Assembly: GCF_000757825.1 (NCBI RefSeq)
Contig: NZ_CP009451.1
Span: 248,001-312,000 of the forward strand
Reading direction: 5' to 3'
Length of the DNA: 64,000 nt
Source: Cedecea neteri
GTDB lineage: Bacteria > Pseudomonadota > Gammaproteobacteria > Enterobacterales > Enterobacteriaceae
In this document: positions 7,880 through 16,879 of the stretch, in pieces
Layout: each line of letters begins with the position of its first letter
Position numbering within the stretch: position 1 is the first letter of the stretch
Translations under genes and position numbers: made by a program
Notes under the pieces: model-generated
Seen by the model: the letters and a program-made list of their open reading frames with translations, nothing else
The model's database searches: none
What the model was told of the DNA's origin: nothing

Positions 7880-10570
7880 ATGCCTGTCGACAACGCCCAA
7901 ACCCGCCCGGAAAGAGATGACGATATGGTGGTCTTTGGCCGCTACCAGCTGTTTCCTGACCTTGGCCTGCTGCTGAGGGACGGCGTTCGCCTTGAGCCGG
8001 GCGAGCGGGCGATGGCGGTGTTAAAGCTGCTGGTCAGCGAGGCCGGGCAGGTGGTGGCGAAAGAGACGCTGCTGGAAACCGTCTGGCCAAAAGAGATCGT
8101 TGAAGAAAACAACCTGCAGGCGCAAATTTCCGCGTTGCGCAAAATTTTCGGCGCTGACCGCAATCTGATAACGACCGTTTTTGGGCGCGGTTACTGCTTT
8201 ACCGCCGCGGTCAATAAGCTGCAGGCGGCTACTTCATCATTGCCGGTCAGCCCCACATCAACCAGTCTGCCTCGCCCACGTTCGCCGCTGATTGGCCGCG
8301 AAAGAGAGCTGGGTGAGATAAGAAAACTGCTGCTCGAAAATACTCTTTGTACTCTGGCCGGGCCCGCCGGTATTGGCAAAACCAGGCTGCTGCTGGAGGT
8401 TGTGCGCGAAGCCGCCGGGCTTTATCCAGACGGCATATTTTTTGCTGATTTATCCAGCCTGAACGGCGGCTCAGATCCGGTTCCGGTCCTGCGCGCGGCA
8501 GTAGCCGGCATTCGCGGAGCGGGGAGACAGCATTCTCACCCGGCGCTGCTTGTTATCGATAACTGTGAGCATCTGGCAACCGCCTGTGCGCAGGAAATTG
8601 AACGCCTGCTGCAGGCGAATGAATTGCTCAGCGTTTTGCTAACCAGTCAGACTCCGCTGGGCATTGAGGGCGAACAGGTGTATCGCATTGGGCCGCTGGC
8701 TCTACCGTCTGCGCAGGTGAACGTCAGCGAGGCACAAAGTTACAGCGCGGTTGAGTTTCTCGTCCAGCGCATTCAGGCGGCGGATTACCAGTTTCGCCTG
8801 ACGGAAGAAAACGTGCGGCCCGTAGCGGCGCTTTGCCGGCTGCTTGATGCGGTCCCGCTGGCGCTGGAGATTGTGGCCGCCAGGGTTGCCAGCCTGGGGC
8901 CGGAAGCGGTGCTGGCCGACCTTGCGGGGCGAGAATCGCTGCCTGACGCTCCCAGTCTCACCAGGACCTCACGCCACAGAACGTTAGCCGACGCGTTGGA
9001 CTGGAGTTACCGGCTGCTGACGGCAGACGAGCAGCGAGTCTTTCAGGCTTTGGCTATTTTTCCCGGCGAGTTCGACCTCGCGGCAGCGAAAGGGCTGTTA
9101 AACCAGGAGCACACCAGTGACGTTGTAGCGAAAATGGTCGCGAAATCATTGCTGGTATTTCAAGCGGGTGCCAGACCGGCAAGGTATCGCTATCTCACGA
9201 TTGTGCGCACCTACGCTCGCGGGCTGCTGGCAGGCGATAGCGAGCCGCTTTCTCTCAGCCATGCGCATCTGACCGCAGACAACCTGGTGCAGGCAAAGGA
9301 AGCCTGGACGGAAGCATCCAGCCCGCACTGGCGTCGTCAGTATGGTTATTTGATTGACGATCTTCGGGCCGCGGCTGACTGGTGTTTTGGCGCAGGTCAA
9401 AACGCGCCGCTTGGCCGCAGTATTCTCGCTAACGCCACGCCTTTTTGGATCCAGCTTTCGCTGCACGGCGAATGCCGCCAGCGTATCACCGCGGCCATTA
9501 ACAATCCGCAAAACGGGCACGCCACGCAGCGTGAAGAGATGCTGATGCAGGCGGCTTTAGGTTCTGCCCTGGGCTGGGCGCAGGGGCCGGTTGAGGAAAA
9601 CGGCCAGGCCTGGCGGCGGGCCGGAGAGCTTGCCGGCACGCTCGGGGACCGAGAAATACAGCTGCAGGCAGAATACGGACTGTGGCTGTATCACCTGCGC
9701 AGCGGCCGCTATCAGCAGGCCGGGAACAACGGCAAAAAAATGGCCGCGCTTGCCGCCGAAATCGGTGACTATGGCGCTTTATTGACCGCCCGGCGTCTGG
9801 TGGGTACCGCGCTGCATTTTTCCGGCGATCAGCAGGCTGCGATCGGCGAAATTCAGGCATTGCTGGATCGCGCCGTGGATGATGACAGCCAGAGAGCGCC
9901 ATTCCGTTTTGGACTGGATCAGCGCGTGGCTGGCTGGGCTTTCCTGGTCCGCACGCTGTGGGTGACCGGCGATATCGCCAAAGCCAGAAGAGCGGCGCAA
10001 TTGGCGGTGGAGGAAGCAAGGGAGCTCGATCATGCCTGCTCGCTGTGTGCCGCGCTCGCGGAAGGCAGCTGCACGCTGGCGGCCTTAACCGGCGATATAG
10101 ACCAGGTGCTGCTGATTGCCTCGCAGATCGAGACAATTGCCGTTGAGCATGGCCTGGGATTCTGGCGGCTTTATGCCTCGGCGTTTACGTTCTGGGGCAG
10201 GTTACGCAGGCAGCCAGAAGCTATTCTCCCGCCACAAATTCACGCGATGCTCGCCACCTTACGTGCCAATGGCTTTGATCCGGCTTATTCGATTTTTCTC
10301 TCTGATTTTGCCGCTGCTTTGGCGCAGAAAGGTCAGCGGGAGGCGGCGGATACGCTTCTCAGCGAACCCCTGTCCGTGCTCGACGTGAACCAGTCGCTGT
10401 GGAACCTGCCCGAACTGATGCGGGTGCAGGCGCAAATCCGCTATTCCGACAGGCCAGAACATGTTCTGGAGTACAGCCTGGCGTTACAGGCCGCGCTGCT
10501 ACTGGCGCAGAGCCAAACGGCCAAAGGCTGGATTCAGCGCATAGAGGCCGACATGCGCACTTCTGGTTAA
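7880..10570 (+). CDS. Winged-helix STAND-type ATPase transcriptional regulator
   Basis: Up to 896 residues. Residues about 17-110 are an OmpR/CadC-type winged helix (VFGRYQLFPD to FGRGYCF). Next comes an NTPase: P-loop AGPAGIGKTR near residue 160 and Walker B LLVIDNCEHL near 223, followed by the ALEIVAAR sensor region. The last 450 residues are alpha-helical and repeat-like, probably a TPR ligand- or partner-binding array. This architecture is typical of large ATP-dependent activators. ATG at 7880 has no clear ribosome site; the in-frame ATG at 7925 directly precedes the winged helix and may be the true start. It is divergent from an MFS exporter, its most likely target. Confidence 0.85.
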   Translation: MPVDNAQTRPERDDDMVVFGRYQLFPDLGLLLRDGVRLEPGERAMAVLKLLVSEAGQVVAKETLLETVWPKEIVEENNLQAQISALRKIFGADRNLITTVFGRGYCFTAAVNKLQAATSSLPVSPTSTSLPRPRSPLIGRERELGEIRKLLLENTLCTLAGPAGIGKTRLLLEVVREAAGLYPDGIFFADLSSLNGGSDPVPVLRAAVAGIRGAGRQHSHPALLVIDNCEHLATACAQEIERLLQANELLSVLLTSQTPLGIEGEQVYRIGPLALPSAQVNVSEAQSYSAVEFLVQRIQAADYQFRLTEENVRPVAALCRLLDAVPLALEIVAARVASLGPEAVLADLAGRESLPDAPSLTRTSRHRTLADALDWSYRLLTADEQRVFQALAIFPGEFDLAAAKGLLNQEHTSDVVAKMVAKSLLVFQAGARPARYRYLTIVRTYARGLLAGDSEPLSLSHAHLTADNLVQAKEAWTEASSPHWRRQYGYLIDDLRAAADWCFGAGQNAPLGRSILANATPFWIQLSLHGECRQRITAAINNPQNGHATQREEMLMQAALGSALGWAQGPVEENGQAWRRAGELAGTLGDREIQLQAEYGLWLYHLRSGRYQQAGNNGKKMAALAAEIGDYGALLTARRLVGTALHFSGDQQAAIGEIQALLDRAVDDDSQRAPFRFGLDQRVAGWAFLVRTLWVTGDIAKARRAAQLAVEEARELDHACSLCAALAEGSCTLAALTGDIDQVLLIASQIETIAVEHGLGFWRLYASAFTFWGRLRRQPEAILPPQIHAMLATLRANGFDPAYSIFLSDFAAALAQKGQREAADTLLSEPLSVLDVNQSLWNLPELMRVQAQIRYSDRPEHVLEYSLALQAALLLAQSQTAKGWIQRIEADMRTSG

Positions 10571-10688
10571 TCAACGACAAATCTCAGTCGGCAAAGAAGT
10601 CGCTTGCCTGTCATCTTCATCACCATTAATCTCAAAATAAGATTTAAATTAAAAAACATTTCCATTACGAGATTAAAGGTGAGGCGTC

Positions 10689-11864
10689 ATGACAATGCAT
10701 TTCAGGCCAGAAATACGCGCGCTGCTGCTGGCGCTTGCGGGCGCGGTCGTGCTGGCTATCGGCATGGGCTACGGGCGTTTTTCCTATACCGGGATCCTGC
10801 CGGTAATGCTGAAAGAAGGGCTGCTGTCGCTGCACCAGGGGAACCTGGCCGCCTCGGCTAATTACGCAGGTTATCTTTTAGGGGCGCTGCTGCTGGCAAA
10901 GGCGAAGCCTGGCGATGCCCGGCGATTAAACATGGTCTCCGTGGGGTTAACGATTGGCTTCCTGCTTCTGCTGGCATGGACGAGATCGCCGTGGGCGGTT
11001 GTGGCGGTGCGCGGCTTTGCCGGGCTGTTAAGCGCGGTATCGCTGATTGCGGCTTCGCTGTGGCTCCTGCAGCACATGAAACACCAGGCCGGCGCGCCGG
11101 TACTCTATTCCGGCGTAGGGCTGGGGATCTTTTTGTCCGCCGAATTTATCGCGCTCGGCAAGGCGTACGGCTATTCCAGCCAACAGATTTGGCTGCTGTG
11201 CGGCATTACCGCGCTGCTGCTTTTTGTGCTGGTGTTTCGGCTGTTGCTCAGCCCGCCGGATTACCTGGTGGACTACCAGCCCCAGGCGGTGGGTCAGGTT
11301 GAGCAAGTCAAAGGGCCAGTGAGAGACGCCTGGCGGCTGCTGGCTATTTACGGCCTGGCCGGATTTGGCTACATCATTACCGCCACCTATTTGCCGCTTT
11401 TTCTCTCCGGGCAGCTTAGCTCGCTGGATCCGGTGCAGCTTTGGGCTATCTTTGGCCTGGCCGCCGTGCCGTCCTGTTTTGTCTGGCACAAGGTCGTGCT
11501 GAAGTACGGCTATCGCCGCGCGTTTACCGCGAATCTTCTGGTGCAGGCCGCTGGCGTGGTACTTCCGGCTTTTAGCCAGTCGCTGCTGTTTTGCCTGTTG
11601 AGCGCTCTGCTGGTGGGCTTTACCTTTACCGGCACGGTCACCATTGCTTTGCCGGAAGCCAAAAGGCTGGCACACCTTGTCCGCTTCAATATGATTGCGG
11701 CAATGACCGCTATTTATGGCATCGGGCAGATTATTGGCCCGCTGGTCGCCGGGGAACTTTACGGTATTACCGGCAGTTTTAACGGAGCGCTGATGGCAGC
11801 CACCGGCGCGCTGCTGCTGGCCGGTGGGCTGGTGATGGCAGGGCGTTCAAAGGTTACTGGCTGA
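10689..11864 (+). CDS. YbfB/YjiJ family MFS transporter
   Basis: 391 residues with 12 predicted membrane segments. The opening AIGMGYGRFSYTGILPVML is characteristic of the YbfB/YjiJ group. Its stop overlaps the end of the convergent LysR gene by 18 bp. The ribosome site is AAAGGTGAG before the ATG. The upstream 118 bp holds AAATAAGAT (10635-10643), a 9-mer also present in the LysR gene's own promoter region, so that regulator may control this exporter. Substrate unknown. Confidence 0.85.
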   Translation: MTMHFRPEIRALLLALAGAVVLAIGMGYGRFSYTGILPVMLKEGLLSLHQGNLAASANYAGYLLGALLLAKAKPGDARRLNMVSVGLTIGFLLLLAWTRSPWAVVAVRGFAGLLSAVSLIAASLWLLQHMKHQAGAPVLYSGVGLGIFLSAEFIALGKAYGYSSQQIWLLCGITALLLFVLVFRLLLSPPDYLVDYQPQAVGQVEQVKGPVRDAWRLLAIYGLAGFGYIITATYLPLFLSGQLSSLDPVQLWAIFGLAAVPSCFVWHKVVLKYGYRRAFTANLLVQAAGVVLPAFSQSLLFCLLSALLVGFTFTGTVTIALPEAKRLAHLVRFNMIAAMTAIYGIGQIIGPLVAGELYGITGSFNGALMAATGALLLAGGLVMAGRSKVTG

Positions 11865-12692
11865 GGCAAGTACCTGCTTCATTGCCTCCAGCGCGGGGGA
11901 GCTGTAACCCTTACGCCAGACCAGCTGGGTGAGGGCCTGCGTTACAAACTGCTGCCGGGTGTCCTGCGGCAGGACAAGGGTTGCGGCCACGCTTTCCGGC
12001 AGCACGCAGCTGCAGCGCCCGGCGGCAAGGTTGGCGACCATCGAATGGTAAGAACTGACGTCCTGCACCTCAGCGGCCTGGATGTTGAGCAAAGCTTCGC
12101 CGCGTGCACGGTAAGAACAGCCTTTAGGGAAAGCGGCAAGACGAACTTCGTCGTGGCTGACGGAAGCTGGCGTGAGCAAAACCAGGCTTTCGTTAAAAAC
12201 GTTAACGAATTCGAGATCCGGAGGGCATTCGATAATGCCTTCCGCGTCAGGCAGCAGGCTAACCAGGGCACAGTCCAGCGAGGCATTGCGAACGCGCTCC
12301 AGCAGCTGCTGTGTCGGCAAGGTCTTTAAGCTCAGACTGACCTCCGGACACTGACCGTGAAACTGCTGAAAGACCGGCATCAGGCGGCTAGCGGCCGTCG
12401 CCTCCATTGAACCGATTTTCAGTGCGCCAGCGGGCTTACCCGGGTGCAGCGCCTGCCTGGCTTCTTCGGCCAGGCTAAGAATTTTTTGGGCATAGGAGAG
12501 GAAGCTTACCCCCTCCGGCGAAAGCGTCATTTTTTTGCTGTCGCGCATGAACAGGGCCACGCCAAGCTCTTCTTCCAGCTGCTGAATGCGGGTGGTGATG
12601 TTCGACTGCACGCGGCCAAGCCTTTTCGCCGCTTTGGTCACGCTTTGCTCTTCGGCGACGATTTTGAACATCTGCAGTGTGGTGTGGTTCAT
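11847..12692 (-). CDS. LysR-type transcriptional regulator
   Basis: 281 residues: N-terminal winged HTH (MFKIVAEEQSVTKAAKRLG) followed by a substrate-binding-like effector domain. ATG at 12692 is preferred; a TTG five codons upstream is the alternative. Convergent with and overlapping the YbfB/YjiJ MFS gene, which is probably its target given the shared AAATAAGAT element. Cysteine residues in the effector domain (GRCSCVLPES) are noticeable but of unknown meaning. Confidence 0.85.
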   Translation of the reverse strand: MNHTTLQMFKIVAEEQSVTKAAKRLGRVQSNITTRIQQLEEELGVALFMRDSKKMTLSPEGVSFLSYAQKILSLAEEARQALHPGKPAGALKIGSMEATAASRLMPVFQQFHGQCPEVSLSLKTLPTQQLLERVRNASLDCALVSLLPDAEGIIECPPDLEFVNVFNESLVLLTPASVSHDEVRLAAFPKGCSYRARGEALLNIQAAEVQDVSSYHSMVANLAAGRCSCVLPESVAATLVLPQDTRQQFVTQALTQLVWRKGYSSPALEAMKQVLASASNL

Positions 12693-12723
12693 ATTTTTAA
12701 TTCTCAATATGACAATAATGTTG

Positions 12724-12746
12724 ATCTTATCATCTTCAAATAAGAT
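12724..12746. promoter_or_regulatory. Candidate LysR operator upstream of the LysR gene
   Basis: Inverted repeat ATCTTAT-N9-ATAAGAT, 32 bp upstream of the LysR start, with the 9-mer AAATAAGAT repeated upstream of the MFS gene at 10635-10643. The position and size fit LysR autoregulatory sites. Confidence 0.45.
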
Positions 12747-12891
12747 GTTAAGCCATCAATCTCTTCCATCATACAGGCCCCCATGGCGGGCGTCTCCACC
12801 CGGCGCGGACATGACTCATGCTATCTCCGGCCGCGCGGCCAGCTGAATTACTGCGAACGCTGGTGCGCGAGGCGGGGCTGTAGAGTGCCCC

Positions 12892-13779
12892 CTATTTTAA
12901 CAGCGCCATCAGGATGGCGGCGACATGCTGCAGGGCGATATCCTGGCTACGGCGCTTGTGCCAGGCCAGGTGCAGCGAAAACCCTGCCAGTTTTATCGGT
13001 GAGGGGAAGGCAACAAGCCCCTGAGTGAAGGGCATTACGCGGGAGGGCAGCAGCGCCAGCAGATCTGATGCGGCCAGCAGCTGCGGCACCATCTGGAAAT
13101 TAGGCAATACCAGGCCGACCCGGCGGCTTAACCCATGCCTGGCAAGTTCAGCATCAACGGGCGTTACGCTTTCACCTTTGCCGGAGGTAATGATATGTGG
13201 AAATGCCAGCCAACGATGGAGGTCAAACTCTTCTGCCGCCGGATGACCTTTCCGCATCGCCACCACATAATGCTCATTCATCAGCAGCTCGCTGTGGATG
13301 TCCGCTGCGGGCTGGGGAAAAACGGAAATGGCGATGTCCGTCGTGCCGTTCAGCAGCGCGGTTTCCGCCTGCTCAGCGCCGCTCCACGCCTGCACGACAG
13401 GATCAATGCCCGGGGCCGACAGCTGTAGCTTTTGCATCAGCGGCACCAGCACGAATAGCGCCGGATAATCCGCCATGGTGATCCGCAGCTTCTGGCTAAT
13501 TTGGTGCAGTGGAATCGCCGGAGGGTCGATAAGCTCGGTGATACCGCCCAGGACAGATTTCAGCGGCGCGCGCAGGGACTGGGCCAAAGGCGTTAGCCTC
13601 ATGGTTCCTCGCCCACGTTCGAGAAGCTCATCGTGGAAAAGGTCGCGGCAGCGGGCAAGCGCGGCAGAAGTGGCCGACTGCGACAGGCACAGCCTGTCCG
13701 CAGCGCGGGTGACGTGCGCTTCGTCGAGCAGGGCGTCCAGCACGACCAGGAGGTTGAGATCCAACGTTCTTAAATTCAT
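12892..13779 (-). CDS. LysR-type transcriptional regulator
   Basis: 295 residues beginning MNLRTLDLNLLVVLDALLDE, the NodD/LinR-like subgroup start. The HTH is LDEAHVTRAADRLCLSQSAT and an effector-binding domain follows. It is divergent from the flavodoxin-fold oxidoreductase gene at 13869 across 89 bp that contain a perfect inverted repeat, so it very probably regulates that gene. Inducer is unknown, possibly a quinone or electrophile as for related pairs. Confidence 0.88.
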   Translation of the reverse strand: MNLRTLDLNLLVVLDALLDEAHVTRAADRLCLSQSATSAALARCRDLFHDELLERGRGTMRLTPLAQSLRAPLKSVLGGITELIDPPAIPLHQISQKLRITMADYPALFVLVPLMQKLQLSAPGIDPVVQAWSGAEQAETALLNGTTDIAISVFPQPAADIHSELLMNEHYVVAMRKGHPAAEEFDLHRWLAFPHIITSGKGESVTPVDAELARHGLSRRVGLVLPNFQMVPQLLAASDLLALLPSRVMPFTQGLVAFPSPIKLAGFSLHLAWHKRRSQDIALQHVAAILMALLK

Positions 13780-13784
13780 GTCAT

Positions 13785-13809
13785 AGATAATAGATTATCT
13801 CTATTATCT
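13785..13809. promoter_or_regulatory. Perfect 10-5-10 inverted repeat, likely LysR operator
   Basis: AGATAATAGA-TTATC-TCTATTATCT begins 5 bases before the LysR ATG on one side and ends 59 bases before the divergent oxidoreductase ATG. The length and symmetry fit a LysR-type recognition site. Confidence 0.6.
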
Positions 13810-13868
13810 GTTGGAGTAATTTCTCAGGCCTCGCCATTCTCGTCTCATCAATCCAAGGAGACGACATC

Positions 13869-14423
13869 ATGCACAAAACCCTGATCCTGCTGTTCCACCC
13901 GGACCTGTCCCGCTCAAACGCCAACGCCGCGCTGGGGCAGGAGGCGGCAAACCTGGATAACGTTGAAGTGGTCGATATCCAGGCACTGTATCCTGAAGGC
14001 ATCGACATTTACCGCGACGGCGAGCGTGAAGCCGCAAGGCTGCTGGGTGCCGACCGCATTGTGCTGCAGTTTCCGATTCACTGGTACTCCATGCCCGCGA
14101 TTATGCGTCAGTGGCAGGACGCGGTACTGACCAGAATGTTCTACCTGAATTACGAAGAGGAAGGGCAAAAGCTGGAAGGGACGCCGCTGTTTGTGGCGGT
14201 GACCGCAGGCAACGTTGAAGAGTCTTACCGGCCCGATGGGCGCAATCTCTTTACCATTGAATCACTGCTGGCTCCACTTCGTGCCACCGCACATCGCTGT
14301 GGTCTCATCTGGCGTTCACCGTTTGTGGTCTACACTGCCGATAAGCTTGAGCCCGTGGGCCTGAAAGCAAAGGCCGAAGAGTACGTTATGGCCCTTCATC
14401 TGTGGCGTGAGGAAAAAATTTGA
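13869..14423 (+). CDS. NAD(P)H-dependent flavodoxin-fold oxidoreductase
   Basis: 184 residues of the NAD(P)H dehydrogenase (quinone) / KefF-MdaB superfamily, FMN-binding, probably a quinone reductase. Visible features: TLILLFHPDLSRSNAN opening strand and phosphate loop, and the characteristic QFPIHWYSMPAIMRQWQD segment with the active-site aromatic residues. The ribosome site is AAGGAG. It is transcribed away from its LysR neighbour. Physiological substrate is unknown; detoxification of quinones or electrophiles is the usual role. Confidence 0.85.
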   Translation: MHKTLILLFHPDLSRSNANAALGQEAANLDNVEVVDIQALYPEGIDIYRDGEREAARLLGADRIVLQFPIHWYSMPAIMRQWQDAVLTRMFYLNYEEEGQKLEGTPLFVAVTAGNVEESYRPDGRNLFTIESLLAPLRATAHRCGLIWRSPFVVYTADKLEPVGLKAKAEEYVMALHLWREEKI

Positions 14424-14513
14424 GGATTTTTCATTTTTTTTAGCAATATTTCTCACGCTGATTCGTCTACCTCATCACCAGTGATTATCTGTAACCGTAA
14501 CGAGGTAAACATA

Positions 14514-14966
14514 ATGAGAGATTTTGATATGCACCGACATGACCATCATCGCCGCGGATTCTGTGGCCACAGAATGGGCAAACCAATTTTGCTGTGCGTG
14601 GCGCTTTTTGTTGTGCTCGGCCTGGTCGTAATGACGCTATGGAATGCGGTGTTACCGGGGCTGCTGGGCGTTAAGGCCATCGGTTTTTGGCAATCTTTAG
14701 GCCTGCTGGCGCTATGCCGGATCCTGTTCGGTGGCCTGGGCTTCCGTCCCGGCATGTTTGGTAAAGCCCGTCGCCGCATGCACGAACGCTGGATGCAAAT
14801 GACGCCGGAGCAGCGCGAAGAGTTCATGCAGCATCGCCGCGAGAAGTTTGGTTTTGGCCATCGTGACCGCTGCGGCTGGCATGCTCGCGGGGATGAAAGA
14901 ATGGATCCACGTCCGCAGCAGCCATCGCCGGAAGAAAACAGCGCCAAAAAACCGGACGCTGAGTGA
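14514..14966 (+). CDS. His-rich two-helix membrane protein paired with ECF sigma factor
   Basis: 150 residues. The N-terminus has a dense histidine/cysteine cluster (MHRHDHHRRGFCGHRMG), followed by two hydrophobic segments at about residues 22-50 and 56-75, then a basic helical tail with MTPEQREEFMQHRREKFG, which resembles the LTxxQ-like repeats of periplasmic metal and envelope-stress sensors. The ATG at 14514 has GAGG eight bases upstream. The stop overlaps the possible GTG start of the sigma factor gene. I do not recognise a named family; a role as anti-sigma or signal-input protein for the adjacent sigma factor is inferred from position. Confidence 0.7.
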   Translation: MRDFDMHRHDHHRRGFCGHRMGKPILLCVALFVVLGLVVMTLWNAVLPGLLGVKAIGFWQSLGLLALCRILFGGLGFRPGMFGKARRRMHERWMQMTPEQREEFMQHRREKFGFGHRDRCGWHARGDERMDPRPQQPSPEENSAKKPDAE

Positions 14967-14971
14967 CGCCG

Positions 14972-15532
14972 ATGAAAGCCGGAATGGCAGGGGAATCTCT
15001 GCTGGTGACAGCGCTGAACGGCTGCCGGACCCGACTTAAAGCTTTTATTCGCGGGCGAACGGCGAGGCGTGAAGATGCCGACGATATCCTGCAGGAGGTC
15101 AGCTACCAGCTGATGAAAGTGGAGCAGCCGGTGGAGAACGTCGCCGCCTGGCTGTTCCGCGCCGCCCGCAACGAAATGACCGACCGGGCGAGGAAAAAGC
15201 GCGAGCTGCCTCTGGCAGGCTGGTTCGGTGGCGAAGACGAGGATGATTATCCGGAAGATGAGCTGGCCGAAACGCTTTTTGGCACTCCGCAAACGCCGGA
15301 GGACGAATACCTGAAGCAGCTGCTATGGGAAGAGCTGGAAACGGCGCTGTCCGAGCTGCCTCCGGCTCAGCGGGACGTATTTATCAAAACCGAGCTGCAA
15401 GACTATAGCGTAAAAGACCTTGCTGGCGAGAGCGGCGACACCGTGCAGGCGCTGCTCTCCCGCAAACACAAAGCCGTTCTGTATCTGCGCACCCGGCTGC
15501 GCAACTTGTATGACGACCTGGCTGGTCACTGA
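14972..15532 (+). CDS. ECF-type RNA polymerase sigma factor
   Basis: 186 residues from ATG; a GTG at 14963 overlapping the upstream stop is equally possible. Sigma-70 region 2 is visible as DADDILQEVSYQLMK with VAAWLFRAARNEMTDRARKK, followed by an acidic linker and region 4 (LSELPPAQRDVFIKTELQDYSVKDLA). No anti-sigma gene follows; the upstream His-rich membrane protein is the only candidate partner. A rho-independent terminator follows directly. Confidence 0.85.
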   Translation: MKAGMAGESLLVTALNGCRTRLKAFIRGRTARREDADDILQEVSYQLMKVEQPVENVAAWLFRAARNEMTDRARKKRELPLAGWFGGEDEDDYPEDELAETLFGTPQTPEDEYLKQLLWEELETALSELPPAQRDVFIKTELQDYSVKDLAGESGDTVQALLSRKHKAVLYLRTRLRNLYDDLAGH

Positions 15533-15540
15533 CACAGCCC

Positions 15541-15577
15541 CCGGATCTGCCCAGGGACGGGCGATCCGGTTTTTTTT
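15541..15577 (+). terminator. Rho-independent terminator after ECF sigma operon
   Basis: GC-rich stem CCGGATC-T-GCCC pairing with GGGCGATCCGG, followed by eight T residues, between the sigma gene stop and the convergent digH gene. Confidence 0.85.
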
Positions 15578-15583
15578 AGCCAA

Positions 15584-16879
15584 TCATTCCCCCCAACGCT
15601 CCTTGATGTAATTCACCGCCTGCCGGGTCTGTGGCTGGTTCAGGTAGTTTTCCCTGAACAGGATCGTGCCGTTAATGTGCGGCAGGGATTCGTTCAAATC
15701 GAGCTGCTTTTTCAGCTCTGGAACGCCGCCGTTAACCGTCCAGTCAGGCTCATTCTTTGAAGGTTCCCCGACTTTGTACAGCGCAATGCCAATATAGAGG
15801 CGCGTATGGGTCGGCTTCACGACGTCCGCCCACCATTTCGCCAGCACGTCATAGCGTGCAGCGCTGCGCGAGAAGGGCCAGTAGATCTGCGGGGCGATAT
15901 AGTCCAGCAGGCCTTTTTGTACCCAAAGCCGTGTATCCGCAAACGACTCGTCATAGGCCGCCGCGCCGCGAGTCTGCGACCCGGCGGGATCGTGGGAAAT
16001 ATTGCGCCATACGCCAGCGGGGCTGACGCCAAACTCAACGCCGGGTTTTAGCTGCCTGATAGTGCGGGAAACCTGCTCAATCAGCAGTTGGGTATTATGC
16101 CGCCGCCAGTCGGCTTTCGACGCGTAGCCCTGGCCGTAAGTTCTGTAGGTTTGATTATCGTTAAGCGTGGAGCCCGGGGATTCGGTATAGAAGTAATCAT
16201 CAAACTGCACGCCGTCGATGGCATACGTTGAAACGACTTCGGCGACGATGCTGGTTATCCAGTCACGGACTTCCGGAATACCGGGGTCGAGTACGAAGCG
16301 GTCGCCAGAGGTTCTTATCCAGTCACGGTGCAGCACAAAGACGCTGGCGGGCTGGAGAGAAAGCGTGCGGTTCAATGCTGCAACAGTGCCGGGCGTGGTG
16401 TTCGTGGAAACGCGGTAGGGGTTAAACCATGCGTGCACCTTCATGCCGCGTTTGTGTGCTTCGTCGAGCATAAACTGCAACGGGTCGTAACCGGGATCTT
16501 CGCCAATGTTGCCCGTCAGCATATCTGACCACGGCAATATCTTTGAATGCCAAAGGGCGGTACCGTCAGGTTTAACCTGGAAGAACACGGTGTTAATCCC
16601 GAGCGACTTCAGCTTATCCAGTTTGTCTTTCAAGGCCTGCTGCTGTTGGTTAATGCGCCCCGATGCGCTACTGCCGTTAACGGAAGAAACCGGCGGCCAG
16701 TCCAGCCGGGAAACCGTTGCCAGCCAGACGCCACGCATTGGCTGATTGTTCTGCGCAGGCTGCGGGACATTCGGCTTACCCGATGGAAAGGGCGTCACCA
16801 GAGAAACCGGCGGTTTAGAGGCGCAGCTGGCAAGAAACAGCGCGGCGGCAAGCATGGCAGCAGGCTTTTTAATCTTCAT
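15584..16879 (-). CDS. digH: Glycosyl hydrolase DigH (YddW), divisome-associated lipoprotein
   Basis: 431 residues, close to E. coli DigH (439). The lipoprotein signal has lipobox LASC and the rest is a GH10-like (DUF187) TIM barrel. Landmarks are RGVWLATVSRLDWPP, KVHAWFNPYRVS, the acidic active-site region DGVQFDDYFY and PQIYWPFSRSAARY. DigH cleaves denuded peptidoglycan glycan strands and is thought to act at the septum with SPOR-domain proteins. It is divergent from the LeuC paralogue across 333 bp. Confidence 0.9.
   Translation of the reverse strand: MKIKKPAAMLAAALFLASCASKPPVSLVTPFPSGKPNVPQPAQNNQPMRGVWLATVSRLDWPPVSSVNGSSASGRINQQQQALKDKLDKLKSLGINTVFFQVKPDGTALWHSKILPWSDMLTGNIGEDPGYDPLQFMLDEAHKRGMKVHAWFNPYRVSTNTTPGTVAALNRTLSLQPASVFVLHRDWIRTSGDRFVLDPGIPEVRDWITSIVAEVVSTYAIDGVQFDDYFYTESPGSTLNDNQTYRTYGQGYASKADWRRHNTQLLIEQVSRTIRQLKPGVEFGVSPAGVWRNISHDPAGSQTRGAAAYDESFADTRLWVQKGLLDYIAPQIYWPFSRSAARYDVLAKWWADVVKPTHTRLYIGIALYKVGEPSKNEPDWTVNGGVPELKKQLDLNESLPHINGTILFRENYLNQPQTRQAVNYIKERWGE

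Noticed and set aside
12818..12883. Short ORF ending in ELLRTLVREAGL between the two LysR genes
   Set aside because: It reads like the C-terminal end of a lost protein but is only 21 codons, without supporting signals; not reported as a gene.
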